This document shows, in pieces, positions 41,615 through 49,269 of a stretch of 64,000 nt of DNA. Made by a program: the position numbers and the translations under genes. The stretch lies in NCBI GenBank assembly GCA_963809795.1, contig CAWELN010000009.1:372001-436000 (forward strand), in the 5' to 3' direction. Below the pieces are notes generated by a model, which worked only from the letters and a program-made list of their open reading frames with translations, was not told the origin of the DNA and searched no databases. The first letter of the stretch is position 1; each line of letters opens with the position of its first letter. This DNA comes from DASUAS01 sp963809795 (lineage in GTDB: Bacteria > Actinomycetota > Acidimicrobiia > IMCC26256 > DASPTH01).

Positions 41615-43038
41615 GCGGTCTGAGCGCCCCCGAGGTCCGCCAGAAGCTCGATCACCCGGTGGTCGACATCGACGGGCACACGGTCGAGTTCTTCCCCGCG
41701 CTGGCCGGCGAGCTGATCAAGGAAGGCGTGAAGCTCGACGGCGAGTCGATGGCGCGGCGCACCCCGGGCACCTTCGGCCCCGTGGTCGACTGGTACTCGC
41801 TCACGCCCGCGGAGCGGGCCGAGCGCCGGGTGGCCCGGGGTCCTTGGGGCAACGGTGGCATGGAGCTGGCCGTCGACCGCGCCACCGCCCTGCTCCCCCG
41901 TCTCCTCTCCGAGCGCCTCCCCGAGCTCGGCATCGACGTCAGCGTGATCTACCCGAGCTACGGGCTCCTCTTCGGGCACTTCGACGACGAGCGCGACCGT
42001 CGTGGCGCGTGCCGGGCGCTGAACCGGTTCAACGCCGGGGTGTTCGCCGAGTTCGCCGACCGGCTGCTCCCCGTCGCCGAGATCCCCATGCACACCCCCG
42101 CCGAGGCGGTCGACGAGCTCGAGCACGCGGCCGAGCTCGGCTTCCGTGCCGTGGTGATGGCGGGCTTCGTGCAACGCCCGGTCGCGGCGGCGGTCGACGC
42201 CGATCCGCGGCTGGCGCAGTACGCGGTGTGGACCGACACCTTCGGCCTCGACAGCGCGTACGACTACGACCCCGTGTGGCAGAAGTGCAGGGAGCTCGGC
42301 ATCGCGCCCGCGTTCCACTCGGCGGCCATGGGCTGGCAGAACCGGGCGTCGATCTCGAGCTACGTGTACAACCACGTCGGGATGCTCGGCGAGAGCCACC
42401 ACGCGCTGGCCAAGTCGCTGTTCCTCGGCGGAGTCACCCGGCGCTTCCCCGACCTCAACTTCGGGTTCCTCGAAGGCGGGGTCGCGTGGGCGGTGTCGTT
42501 GTACGCCGATCTCATCGGGCACTGGGAGAAGCGCAGCGGCGACGCGATGCGCCGCCTCGATCCCGACCACGTCGACTGGGACGAGTTCGCCCAGCTCTTC
42601 GCCCGCTACGGCGGCGAGTGGGCGTCGATGACGCCCCCGCCGACCAGCTACCCCGACCAGGACCTCGCGTTGCTCGACGAGTTCGCGGCCTGCGGCATCG
42701 AGCGGGCGGAGGACATCCGCGACCTGTTCGCGGTGCCTTTCTACTGCGGGTGTGAGGCCGACGACCCGATGAGCGTCACCGCGTTCAACACGAAGGCGAA
42801 CCCGTTCGGCGCCCGGTTCAACGCGATGTTCGGTTCCGACATCTCGCACTGGGACGTCCCGGTGATGGCCGACGTGCTCGGCGAGGTGTACGAGATGGTC
42901 GAGCACGACCTCTTCAGCGACGCCGACCTGCGCGACTTCGTGTTCACCAATCCCGTGCGCTTCTACACGCGCGGCAACCCGCAGTTCTTCGCCGGCACTG
43001 CGGTCGAGGCGGCGGTCGCCGCCGAGCTGCAGGGCTGA
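41611..43038 (+). CDS. Amidohydrolase_2-family metal-dependent hydrolase
   Basis: A 475-residue TIM-barrel protein. VVDIDGHTVEFFPAL carries the first metal pair; FHSAAMGW, FLEGGVAWAVSLYADLI and the late Asp in FGSDISHWDVPVM follow, with FTNPVRFYT near the end as in ACMSD-like hydrolases. It is longer than the relative at 18855 but of the same broad group. The start is set by the GGGGAAGC ribosome site in the palindromic element. Deacylase paralogue 4 begins 9 bp after its stop, so the two act in one operon. Confidence 0.86.
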   Translation: MSGLSAPEVRQKLDHPVVDIDGHTVEFFPALAGELIKEGVKLDGESMARRTPGTFGPVVDWYSLTPAERAERRVARGPWGNGGMELAVDRATALLPRLLSERLPELGIDVSVIYPSYGLLFGHFDDERDRRGACRALNRFNAGVFAEFADRLLPVAEIPMHTPAEAVDELEHAAELGFRAVVMAGFVQRPVAAAVDADPRLAQYAVWTDTFGLDSAYDYDPVWQKCRELGIAPAFHSAAMGWQNRASISSYVYNHVGMLGESHHALAKSLFLGGVTRRFPDLNFGFLEGGVAWAVSLYADLIGHWEKRSGDAMRRLDPDHVDWDEFAQLFARYGGEWASMTPPPTSYPDQDLALLDEFAACGIERAEDIRDLFAVPFYCGCEADDPMSVTAFNTKANPFGARFNAMFGSDISHWDVPVMADVLGEVYEMVEHDLFSDADLRDFVFTNPVRFYTRGNPQFFAGTAVEAAVAAELQG

Positions 43039-43047
43039 GGAGGGGGC

Positions 43048-44751
43048 ATGCTCGATCTCCTGGTACGCGGGGGCCGGCTGGTCGACGGCACCGGCGCACC
43101 GGCGCGTCCGGCCGACGTCGGCGTCCGCGCCGGGCGCGTGGTCGCGGTCGGTACCGTCGACGAACCCGCGGCGCGCACCATCGACGCCGACGGCCTGGTC
43201 GTGAGTCCCGGCTTCGTCGACCTGCACACGCACTACGACGTCCAGGCGCTGTGGGACCCGGCGGTCACCCCGTCGCCGTTGCACGGCGTCACCACGGTGA
43301 TCGGCGGCAACTGCGGGTTCTCGATCGCGCCGCTCGGGCCCGAGCACGTCGACTACGTGATGCGCATGATGGCGCGGGTCGAGGGCATGGCGCTCGACGC
43401 GCTCGAGGCGGGCCCGGCGTGGGATTGGCGCACCTTCGGCGAGTGGCTCGACCGGCTCGACGGCCGCCTGGCCGTCAACGCCGGCTTCCTCGCCGGCCAC
43501 TCGACCATGCGGCGGGTCGTGATGGGCGACGACGCCACGACCGCGACCGCCACCCCGGATCAGATCGCGGAGATGGTGCGGCTGCTGCACGAGTCGCTCG
43601 ACGCCGGTGCGCTCGGCTTCTCGTCGTCGCTGGGCGAGGCCCACACCGACGGCGACGGCCGGCCGGTGCCGTCACGCGCGGCCGGGTTCGAGGAGTTCCT
43701 CGCCCTCGCCGGCGCGGTGCGCGACCACGCGGGCACGACGCTCGAGTTCATCGCCGCCATGGGCGAGATCCCGTCGGACCGGGCCGAGCTGATGGCCGAG
43801 ATGTCGCTGGCGGCCGACCGCCCGCTCAACTGGAACCTCCTCGGCAGCCTCTCGCCGACCGAGGTCTACGAGCAGCAGCTCACCTCGTGCGACCTCGCCG
43901 CGACGAAGGGCGCCACGGTCGTCGCGCTCGCGCTCCCCGACCTCCTGCGCATGCGGAGCGGTGGCATCCTCCGCTCGCTCCCGGGCTGGGGCGAGGTCCT
44001 CGCGCTCCCCGACGAGGAGCGGCGGCGCGCGTTGCGCGACCCCTCGGTGCGCGAGCGGCTGCGGGCCGGGTTCGACACCGCGCGTGAACGCGGGTTGAGC
44101 GCGGTGATGCAGTGGGAGCTCGTCGAGCTGCCCGACGGCCGGAGCGTCGCCGCCGTCGCCGCCGAGCGCGGCACCGATCCCGTCGACGTGCTGCTCGACG
44201 TCGTGCTCTCCGAGGGTCTGCCGCTCACGACCGTGTTCCCCTCGCTCGTCCCGTCGCTCGGCGTGTCGGACGAGAGCTGGCGGGTCCGGGGTGAGGTGTG
44301 GCGCGACGACCGGGTCGTGCTCGGTGGCTCCGACGCCGGCGCGCACCTCGACGTCATGTGCCACGCCAACTACACGACCGTGGTGCTGGGTGACCTCGTG
44401 CGGACCCGGGGCCTCTTCAGCCTGGAGGACGCCGTCCGCCGCCTCACCGACGTGCCCGCCCGCCTGCTCGGGCTCCGCGACCGCGGTCGCGTGGTCGAGG
44501 GCGCGCACGCCGACCTGGTGGTGTTCGACCCCGACCGCATCGGGAGCCAGCCGGCCGAGGAGCGCCACGACCTGCCCGGCGGGTCGGCCCGCCTCTACGC
44601 CGAGGCCGTCGGCATCGAGCAGGTGGTCGTCGGTGGCCGGACCATCGTGGAGCAGGGTGTGCTCACCGGCTCGTTGCCCGGTACGTTGCTCCGGTCCGGT
44701 GTCGACACCGACACCGTCACGGTTCCTGGCAACCGATCACGCAGCCGATGA
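43048..44751 (+). CDS. N-acyl-D-amino-acid deacylase-type amidohydrolase (paralogue 4)
   Basis: A 567-residue Amidohydro_3 enzyme: LDLLVRGGRLVDGTGAPARPADVGV, VDLHTHYDVQALWD, Cys motif GGNCGFSIAP and late Asp in GGSDAGAHLD. Its central part aligns with paralogue 2. GAGG before the ATG is the ribosome site. It sits between the hydrolase at 41611 and an SDR 24 bp downstream. The preceding hydrolase suggests two successive hydrolytic steps on an amide-containing substrate (inference). Confidence 0.88.
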   Translation: MLDLLVRGGRLVDGTGAPARPADVGVRAGRVVAVGTVDEPAARTIDADGLVVSPGFVDLHTHYDVQALWDPAVTPSPLHGVTTVIGGNCGFSIAPLGPEHVDYVMRMMARVEGMALDALEAGPAWDWRTFGEWLDRLDGRLAVNAGFLAGHSTMRRVVMGDDATTATATPDQIAEMVRLLHESLDAGALGFSSSLGEAHTDGDGRPVPSRAAGFEEFLALAGAVRDHAGTTLEFIAAMGEIPSDRAELMAEMSLAADRPLNWNLLGSLSPTEVYEQQLTSCDLAATKGATVVALALPDLLRMRSGGILRSLPGWGEVLALPDEERRRALRDPSVRERLRAGFDTARERGLSAVMQWELVELPDGRSVAAVAAERGTDPVDVLLDVVLSEGLPLTTVFPSLVPSLGVSDESWRVRGEVWRDDRVVLGGSDAGAHLDVMCHANYTTVVLGDLVRTRGLFSLEDAVRRLTDVPARLLGLRDRGRVVEGAHADLVVFDPDRIGSQPAEERHDLPGGSARLYAEAVGIEQVVVGGRTIVEQGVLTGSLPGTLLRSGVDTDTVTVPGNRSRSR

Positions 44752-44775
44752 AGCAACCGATCAGGGGGAAGCGCA

Positions 44776-45660
44776 GTGTCTGACGCTCGAGGAGTCGCGT
44801 TCGTCACCGGGGCGAGTCGGGGGATCGGCAAGGCCATCGCGGTGCACCTCGCCCGGGCCGGGTACGACATCGCCCTGGCCGCCCGCACCGTGCACGAGGG
44901 CGAGGCGCGGGAGCACTCGTCGACGGTCAAGCGCTCGGACACCACACCGTTGCCGGGCTCGCTCGACGAGACCGCCGCGCTGTGCGTCGCCGAGGGTCGC
45001 CAGGCGATGCCGGTGTTCCTCGACATCACCGACCGCACCACGCTCGGCTCGTCGGTCACCACCGTGCTGGAGCGATGGGGTCGCATCGACGTGCTCGTCA
45101 ACAACGCGCGCTACATCGGCCCCGGCCACATGGACCGCCTGCTCGAGACGCCGGTCGAGCTCCTCGACAAGCACCTCGAGGGCAACGTGATGGCCCCGAT
45201 CATCCTCACGAAGCTGGTGCTGCCGCAGATGATCGAGCGCAAGAGCGGCGTCATCATGACGATCACCTCCGGCGCGGGACGAGGCGACCCGCCCGCCGCC
45301 GCCGGCGAGGGTGGCTGGGGACTGGGCTACGGCATGTCGAAGGGCGCGGTGCACCGGCTCGTCGGCATCGTGAAGCTCGAGCACGAGCGCGACGGCATCT
45401 TCGCCTACAACCTCCACCCCGGCTTCGTCACCACCGAGCGCATGATCCAGGACATGGGCGCGTTCGGCTTCGACGCCGACGCCGGCGCGCCGGCCGACGT
45501 CATCGGCGCGGCGGCCGCGTGGCTCTGCACCGCGCCGGAGGCGCGCGAGAAGAACGGGGAGTGGATCGAGGGCCAGGAGCTGACCGCCGAGCTGGGACTC
45601 CTGCCGGGATGGGACGCACCGTCACCGGTGAGCGTGCCGGCCGGCGACGGGGCCGACTGA
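44776..45660 (+). CDS. Short-chain dehydrogenase/reductase
   Basis: A 294-residue SDR: GVAFVTGASRGIGKAIAVHLARAGYDIALAART, NNARYIGPGHMDRL, MTITSGAGRGDPPAAAGEGGWGLGYGMSKGAVHRL (Y-x3-K in YGMSK) and HPGFVTTERM. It has an insertion after strand 2 (HEGEAREHSSTVKRSDTTPLPGSLDE) seen in a subgroup of actinobacterial SDRs. The GTG start lies 24 bp after the deacylase stop, in reach of a GGGGGAAG site. Substrate unknown. Confidence 0.86.
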   Translation: MSDARGVAFVTGASRGIGKAIAVHLARAGYDIALAARTVHEGEAREHSSTVKRSDTTPLPGSLDETAALCVAEGRQAMPVFLDITDRTTLGSSVTTVLERWGRIDVLVNNARYIGPGHMDRLLETPVELLDKHLEGNVMAPIILTKLVLPQMIERKSGVIMTITSGAGRGDPPAAAGEGGWGLGYGMSKGAVHRLVGIVKLEHERDGIFAYNLHPGFVTTERMIQDMGAFGFDADAGAPADVIGAAAAWLCTAPEAREKNGEWIEGQELTAELGLLPGWDAPSPVSVPAGDGAD

Positions 45661-45767
45661 CGGAGGCGTCAGCCGCGCGCCGTGACGGGTCGGTGCAGCC
45701 GGTCGGGCACGGGGCGAGGGCACGGCGGAAACTGGGTCTTGCAGGTGGGCGCGGCTCGGCGTACCGT

Positions 45768-45781
45768 CGAACATGTGTTCG
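45768..45781. promoter_or_regulatory. SOS (LexA) box overlapping the HNH gene start
   Basis: CGAACATGTGTTCG is a perfect CGAAC-N4-GTTCG palindrome, one base from the mycobacterial form CGAACATATGTTCG. The probable GTG start codon lies inside it (45775-45777), which would fit a leaderless or very short-leader transcript blocked directly by LexA. Confidence 0.7.
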
Positions 45782-46944
45782 CCTCCGTTGGTCACGACCC
45801 GCTCGACCAGATCCGGGATGGTCTCGGCGCGCTGGCGGCGGAGGACCGGTCGTCGTGGTCGGCGGCGACGCGCACCGACCGACTGATCGAGCTGCGTGGC
45901 CTGCAGGAGCGGATCGACCGTGAGGTGCTCCGGGCCGTGGCCGACTGCGACGCCGTCGACGCGTGGCAGGAGGCGGCGCTCGGCGGCGTCTCCTGGCTGG
46001 CATCGAAGACGGGGTTGGTGCGCACCGCTGCCTCCGGGGTGTTGCGAACCGCGCGCTTCCTGACGCGCCACGAACAGACCGCGAAGGCGCTCGATGCGGG
46101 CGACGTCACGGTGCCGCACGTCGAGCTGTTGGCGCGCGCCGCGCACCGACGCGAGGAGCTGTATTCGGAGTACGAGACGACCCTGCTCGATGCCGCCGCC
46201 ACCGTCGAGGTGCAGGACTTCCCACGGGTCGCGCGGCGTTGGGCGTTGCTCGCCGACGACGTCCTTGCGCAGCGCGACGCGGGATTCGCCTTCGAGCGGC
46301 GCGGCGTCACCCTGTCACCGACCGTCGGAGGCAGCGTGGTGAGCGGGTTCCTCGATCCGGAGGCGGCGGCGACGGTCGCCGACGCGCTCGCCGAGCTCCA
46401 ACCGCCCGATGGGGCCGCCGACACTCGATCGCTGGCCCAGCGGAACGCCGACGGCCTCGTGCTCATGAGCCAGCGAGCGCTCGGCGGTGTCCTTCCCGAG
46501 TCGCGCCCGATCGGCGGCGTCGACGTCGTCGTGGGCTACGACACCCTCGCCGGTCGTCCGGTCGCCGAGCTCGACGCGCTGCGCTGCGACCTCGAGGGGT
46601 TCGGTCCGATCGCGCGCATCACCGCGGAACGCCTGGCCTGCGACTGTGCGCTCGGCCGCGTGGTCGTCAGCGGCAGGAGCGAGATCCTCGACCTCGGCCG
46701 GCGAACGCGCACCATCCCTCGCCGGTTGCGGCGGGCGATCCGCGTGCGCGACCAGCACTGCCAGTTCCCCGGGTGCCGCGCCCCGGCCGCCTGGTGCGAC
46801 GTGCACCATCTCGTCCACTGGTTGCACGGCGGTGAGACCAACCTCCAGAACTGTGCGCTGCTCTGCCGGCGACACCACGTCGCCTGCCACGAGGGAGGGT
46901 GGAAGCTGGCGCGCGGGCCCAACGGCCTTACCCTCGCGGCGTGA
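45775..46944 (+). CDS. DUF222/HNH endonuclease-domain protein (13E12-like)
   Basis: A 389-residue protein. DUF222 fills residues about 1-290 (RDGLGALAAEDRSSWSAATRTDRLIELRGLQERIDREVLRAVADCDA, then LSPTVGGSVVSGFLDPEAAATVADAL). A C-terminal HNH domain follows: IRVRDQHCQFPGCRAPAAWCDVHHLVHWLHGGETNLQNCALLCRRHH, with zinc Cys and the H-N-H residues intact. This is the architecture of mycobacterial 13E12 repeat proteins, several of which are LexA controlled. The GTG inside the SOS box was preferred because the family starts there; a longer frame exists. The next gene overlaps by GTGA. Confidence 0.86.
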   Translation: MFASVGHDPLDQIRDGLGALAAEDRSSWSAATRTDRLIELRGLQERIDREVLRAVADCDAVDAWQEAALGGVSWLASKTGLVRTAASGVLRTARFLTRHEQTAKALDAGDVTVPHVELLARAAHRREELYSEYETTLLDAAATVEVQDFPRVARRWALLADDVLAQRDAGFAFERRGVTLSPTVGGSVVSGFLDPEAAATVADALAELQPPDGAADTRSLAQRNADGLVLMSQRALGGVLPESRPIGGVDVVVGYDTLAGRPVAELDALRCDLEGFGPIARITAERLACDCALGRVVVSGRSEILDLGRRTRTIPRRLRRAIRVRDQHCQFPGCRAPAAWCDVHHLVHWLHGGETNLQNCALLCRRHHVACHEGGWKLARGPNGLTLAA

Positions 46945-47471
46945 CCGAGGATCCCGTTCCCGCCGGCGAGCTGTCGTCGTGGTTCGCGGCCATGGAGGTC
47001 GCCCTGCGCGGCGAGGGAGAGTCCGACGTGCCGTGCGGCCGCTGCACCGCCTGCTGCCGGTCGGCCCAGTTCGTGCACATCGAACCCGACGAGACCGACA
47101 CGCTCGCGCACGTCCCCGCGGCGCTGCGCGTGCGCGCCCCGGGGCGTCCGAGGGGGCACGTGGTGCTGGGGTACGACGAGCACGGGCGCTGCCCGATGCT
47201 CGGGGAGCACGGCTGCACGATCTACGAGCACCGGCCGCGCACGTGCCGCACCTACGACTGCCGGGTGTTCGCCGCCACCGGGATCGCGCCCGATCCGACC
47301 CAGCCCGCGGTGGCCGAGCGCGTGCGGCGCTGGCGGTTCGTCGTCGACACGCCCGCGGCGCGTCGACTCCGGCACGAGCTCGAACGGGCCGCGGCCGACC
47401 GCGCCGACCTGCCGCCGACCCGCCGGGCGGTGGCGGCGGTCGAGGCCGTCGGTCGCTCAGGTGGTGGGTGA
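46941..47471 (+). CDS. YkgJ-family cysteine-cluster protein
   Basis: A 176-residue protein of the putative zinc/iron-chelating CxxCxxCC family: VPCGRCTACCRSAQFVHIEPDE, GRCPMLGEHGCTIYEHRPRTCRTYDCRVFA. Eight conserved cysteines suggest a metal or Fe-S centre; function is unknown. The GTG overlaps the HNH stop (GTGA), so it would be induced with the SOS-type gene, an unusual partner. Its 3' end overlaps the convergent ferritin-like gene by 15 bp. Confidence 0.84.
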   Translation: MTEDPVPAGELSSWFAAMEVALRGEGESDVPCGRCTACCRSAQFVHIEPDETDTLAHVPAALRVRAPGRPRGHVVLGYDEHGRCPMLGEHGCTIYEHRPRTCRTYDCRVFAATGIAPDPTQPAVAERVRRWRFVVDTPAARRLRHELERAAADRADLPPTRRAVAAVEAVGRSGGG

Positions 47472-47939
47472 ACCGAGCAGCGCCATCACCTGCGTGACCC
47501 GCTCACCGTGGAGGGTCTCCTCGCGGCCGTTGAGCCGCAGCAGTCGCGCCACCGCGGGATCCGGCTCGGCGTCGGCCCACTTCTGGTAGCCGGTGTCGCC
47601 CGCCTGCTCCCCCGCCACGATGGCCGGCAACATCGCGGCATCGATGGCGTCCGGGAGCTCGATCGGGTACCGCTGCTGCTGCGCAGCCGTCGGCTCGAAG
47701 TCGTGCCCGAGCTTGATCGCGATGGCGCGACTCACTCGGCGCGCGTGGCCGAGCTCCTCACGGCCGTTGCGACGCAGGAGCTCGGCGGCGCGCTCGTCGC
47801 CGATGCGGTCGGCGAGGAGGTTGTAGAAGTCCTCACCACTGCACTCGAGCGTGTACAGCAGCTCGAGCGCCGGGACGTCGAGCTGCTCGAGCCCGGCGAG
47901 ATGCTGCGAGGCGGAGAGGAAGTCGTGTGCGTCGGCCAT
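47457..47939 (-). CDS. Ferritin-like/rubrerythrin-like protein
   Basis: A 160-residue four-helix-bundle protein with two ExxH pairs: EELGHARR and EETLHGER, plus ECSGEDFYNLLADRIGD and AGEQAGDTGYQKW supplying the other Glu ligands. The layout fits a di-iron ferritin-like domain without a rubredoxin tail, so iron storage or peroxide scavenging is likely. It is convergent with the cysteine-cluster protein and divergent from the enoyl-CoA hydratase. Confidence 0.8.
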   Translation of the reverse strand: MADAHDFLSASQHLAGLEQLDVPALELLYTLECSGEDFYNLLADRIGDERAAELLRRNGREELGHARRVSRAIAIKLGHDFEPTAAQQQRYPIELPDAIDAAMLPAIVAGEQAGDTGYQKWADAEPDPAVARLLRLNGREETLHGERVTQVMALLGSPTT

Positions 47940-48064
47940 GCGCGCCAGCGTAGGCCAGTCAGGCCGGTACGGCGTCCCTCGCCGGTGTGGGTGTCGGCGG
48001 CCTGGATACCCTTCGCCCTCTCGCGCGTTCTGGTGGACACACGCGCGGCCGAGCCGGAGGAACC

Positions 48065-48847
48065 ATGCCCATCCACTACGACCTCGACGACCATGTCGTC
48101 ACCATCACCATCGACCGCCCGGCGCGCCGCAACGCACTCGACCTCGAGCACTTCGACGCGTTGGCCGCGGCGTGGAAGCGGTTCCGCGACGACCCCGACG
48201 CGTGGGTGGCGATCGTCACCGGCACCGACGACGCGTTCTGCGCCGGTGGCGATCTCCGTGATTACATCCCGTTGCTCACCGCCGCCGGGCCCGACGACCG
48301 CGAGCGCTTCCGCTCCGGCACCGAGGCGGTGTTGCGCGACCTCGACATCTACAAGCCGATCGTCGCCGCGGTGAACGGGCCGTGCGTCGCGGGCGGCATG
48401 GAGCTGCTCAACGGCACCGACATCCGCGTGGCCTGCCCGGAGGCGGTGTTCGGGATGCTGGAGCCCCGGCAGGGCATCTTCGCGAGTGGCGGCACGACCG
48501 CCCGTCTCCCGCGCCAGCTCGCGTGGCCCGCGGCCATGGAGTTCCTGCTCACCGCGGAGCCGATCCCCGCCACGCGCGCGCTGGAGCTCGGGTTGCTCAA
48601 TGAGATCGTGCCCCGGCACCAACTCGTCGACCGCGCGCGTGACTGGGCGGCGCGCATCACCGCGAATGCGCCGCTCGCCATCGCGGCGACGAAGGAGAGT
48701 GCGCTCCGCGGCCTCGCCGTCGGGACCATGGCGGAGGCGTACCGCATCGAGGCGCGCCTCAGCCGGAAGGTGCTCGCCAGCAACGACGCGCGCGAGGGGC
48801 CGCGCGCCTTCGTCGAGAAGCGGCCGCCGCGCTGGAGCGGGACCTAA
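48065..48847 (+). CDS. Enoyl-CoA hydratase/isomerase family protein
   Basis: A 260-residue crotonase-fold protein: VVTITIDRPARRNALDLEHFDALAAAW, the oxyanion-hole stretches DAFCAGGDLRDYI and NGPCVAGGMELLNGTDIRVA, and EPRQGIFASGGTTARLPRQLAWPAAMEFLLT. The usual catalytic Glu pair is not obvious at the first position (GGMELL supplies one Glu), so a hydratase or another crotonase reaction are both possible. ATG follows GGAGGAACC. Its stop overlaps the convergent F420-type gene by 4 bp. Confidence 0.88.
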   Translation: MPIHYDLDDHVVTITIDRPARRNALDLEHFDALAAAWKRFRDDPDAWVAIVTGTDDAFCAGGDLRDYIPLLTAAGPDDRERFRSGTEAVLRDLDIYKPIVAAVNGPCVAGGMELLNGTDIRVACPEAVFGMLEPRQGIFASGGTTARLPRQLAWPAAMEFLLTAEPIPATRALELGLLNEIVPRHQLVDRARDWAARITANAPLAIAATKESALRGLAVGTMAEAYRIEARLSRKVLASNDAREGPRAFVEKRPPRWSGT

Positions 48848-49269
48848 GCCGCGCGCGTCAGCACGACGAGCGCGATCGGGCGCGTGGTCTTCGCCTGGTA
48901 CGCGTCGTAGCGGTTGCCGTTGACGCGGTTCACCAGTTGCCAGAGCCGGGCGCGGTCGGGATCGGTGGGGTCGACGATGCGCGCGGTCGCCGGGTAGCGC
49001 TCGTTGCCGACGTGCACCTCGACGGACGGATCGGCGCGCACGTTGTACAGCCAGCCCGGCGCGCGGTCGGCGCCGCCGTCCGACGCCACCACGACCCGGT
49101 CGTCACCGTCGTCGGCGTACACGAGCACCGACTCGCGCCGCTGCCCCGAGTTGCGCCCGGTGCTCACCAGGAGCAGGCACGGGATCCAGGCGAAGCGGCG
49201 ACCCAGCCGGCCCGAGTGGCGGTAGACCCACGCGTGCAACTGGCCGAAGCGGTGGAAGAACGCGGTCAC
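48844..49269 (-). CDS. Deazaflavin (F420)-dependent nitroreductase-family protein
   Basis: A 141-residue split-barrel protein of the Ddn-like family: GRRFAWIPCLLLVSTGRNSGQRRESVLVYADDGDDRVVVASDGGADRAPGWLYNVRADPSVEVHVG. The TGRxSGQ and GGADRxPGWxxN stretches are the F420-binding signature. The GTG start overlaps the molybdopterin oxidoreductase stop (GTGA), implying joint translation and perhaps an electron-transfer link between F420 and the molybdoenzyme (inference). Confidence 0.86.
   Translation of the reverse strand: MTAFFHRFGQLHAWVYRHSGRLGRRFAWIPCLLLVSTGRNSGQRRESVLVYADDGDDRVVVASDGGADRAPGWLYNVRADPSVEVHVGNERYPATARIVDPTDPDRARLWQLVNRVNGNRYDAYQAKTTRPIALVVLTRAA

Noticed and set aside
44748..44783. 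11-codon frame between deacylase paralogue 4 and the SDR
   Set aside because: It has an ATGA overlap at its start but ends 5 bases inside the SDR; too short and without a shared motif to claim.
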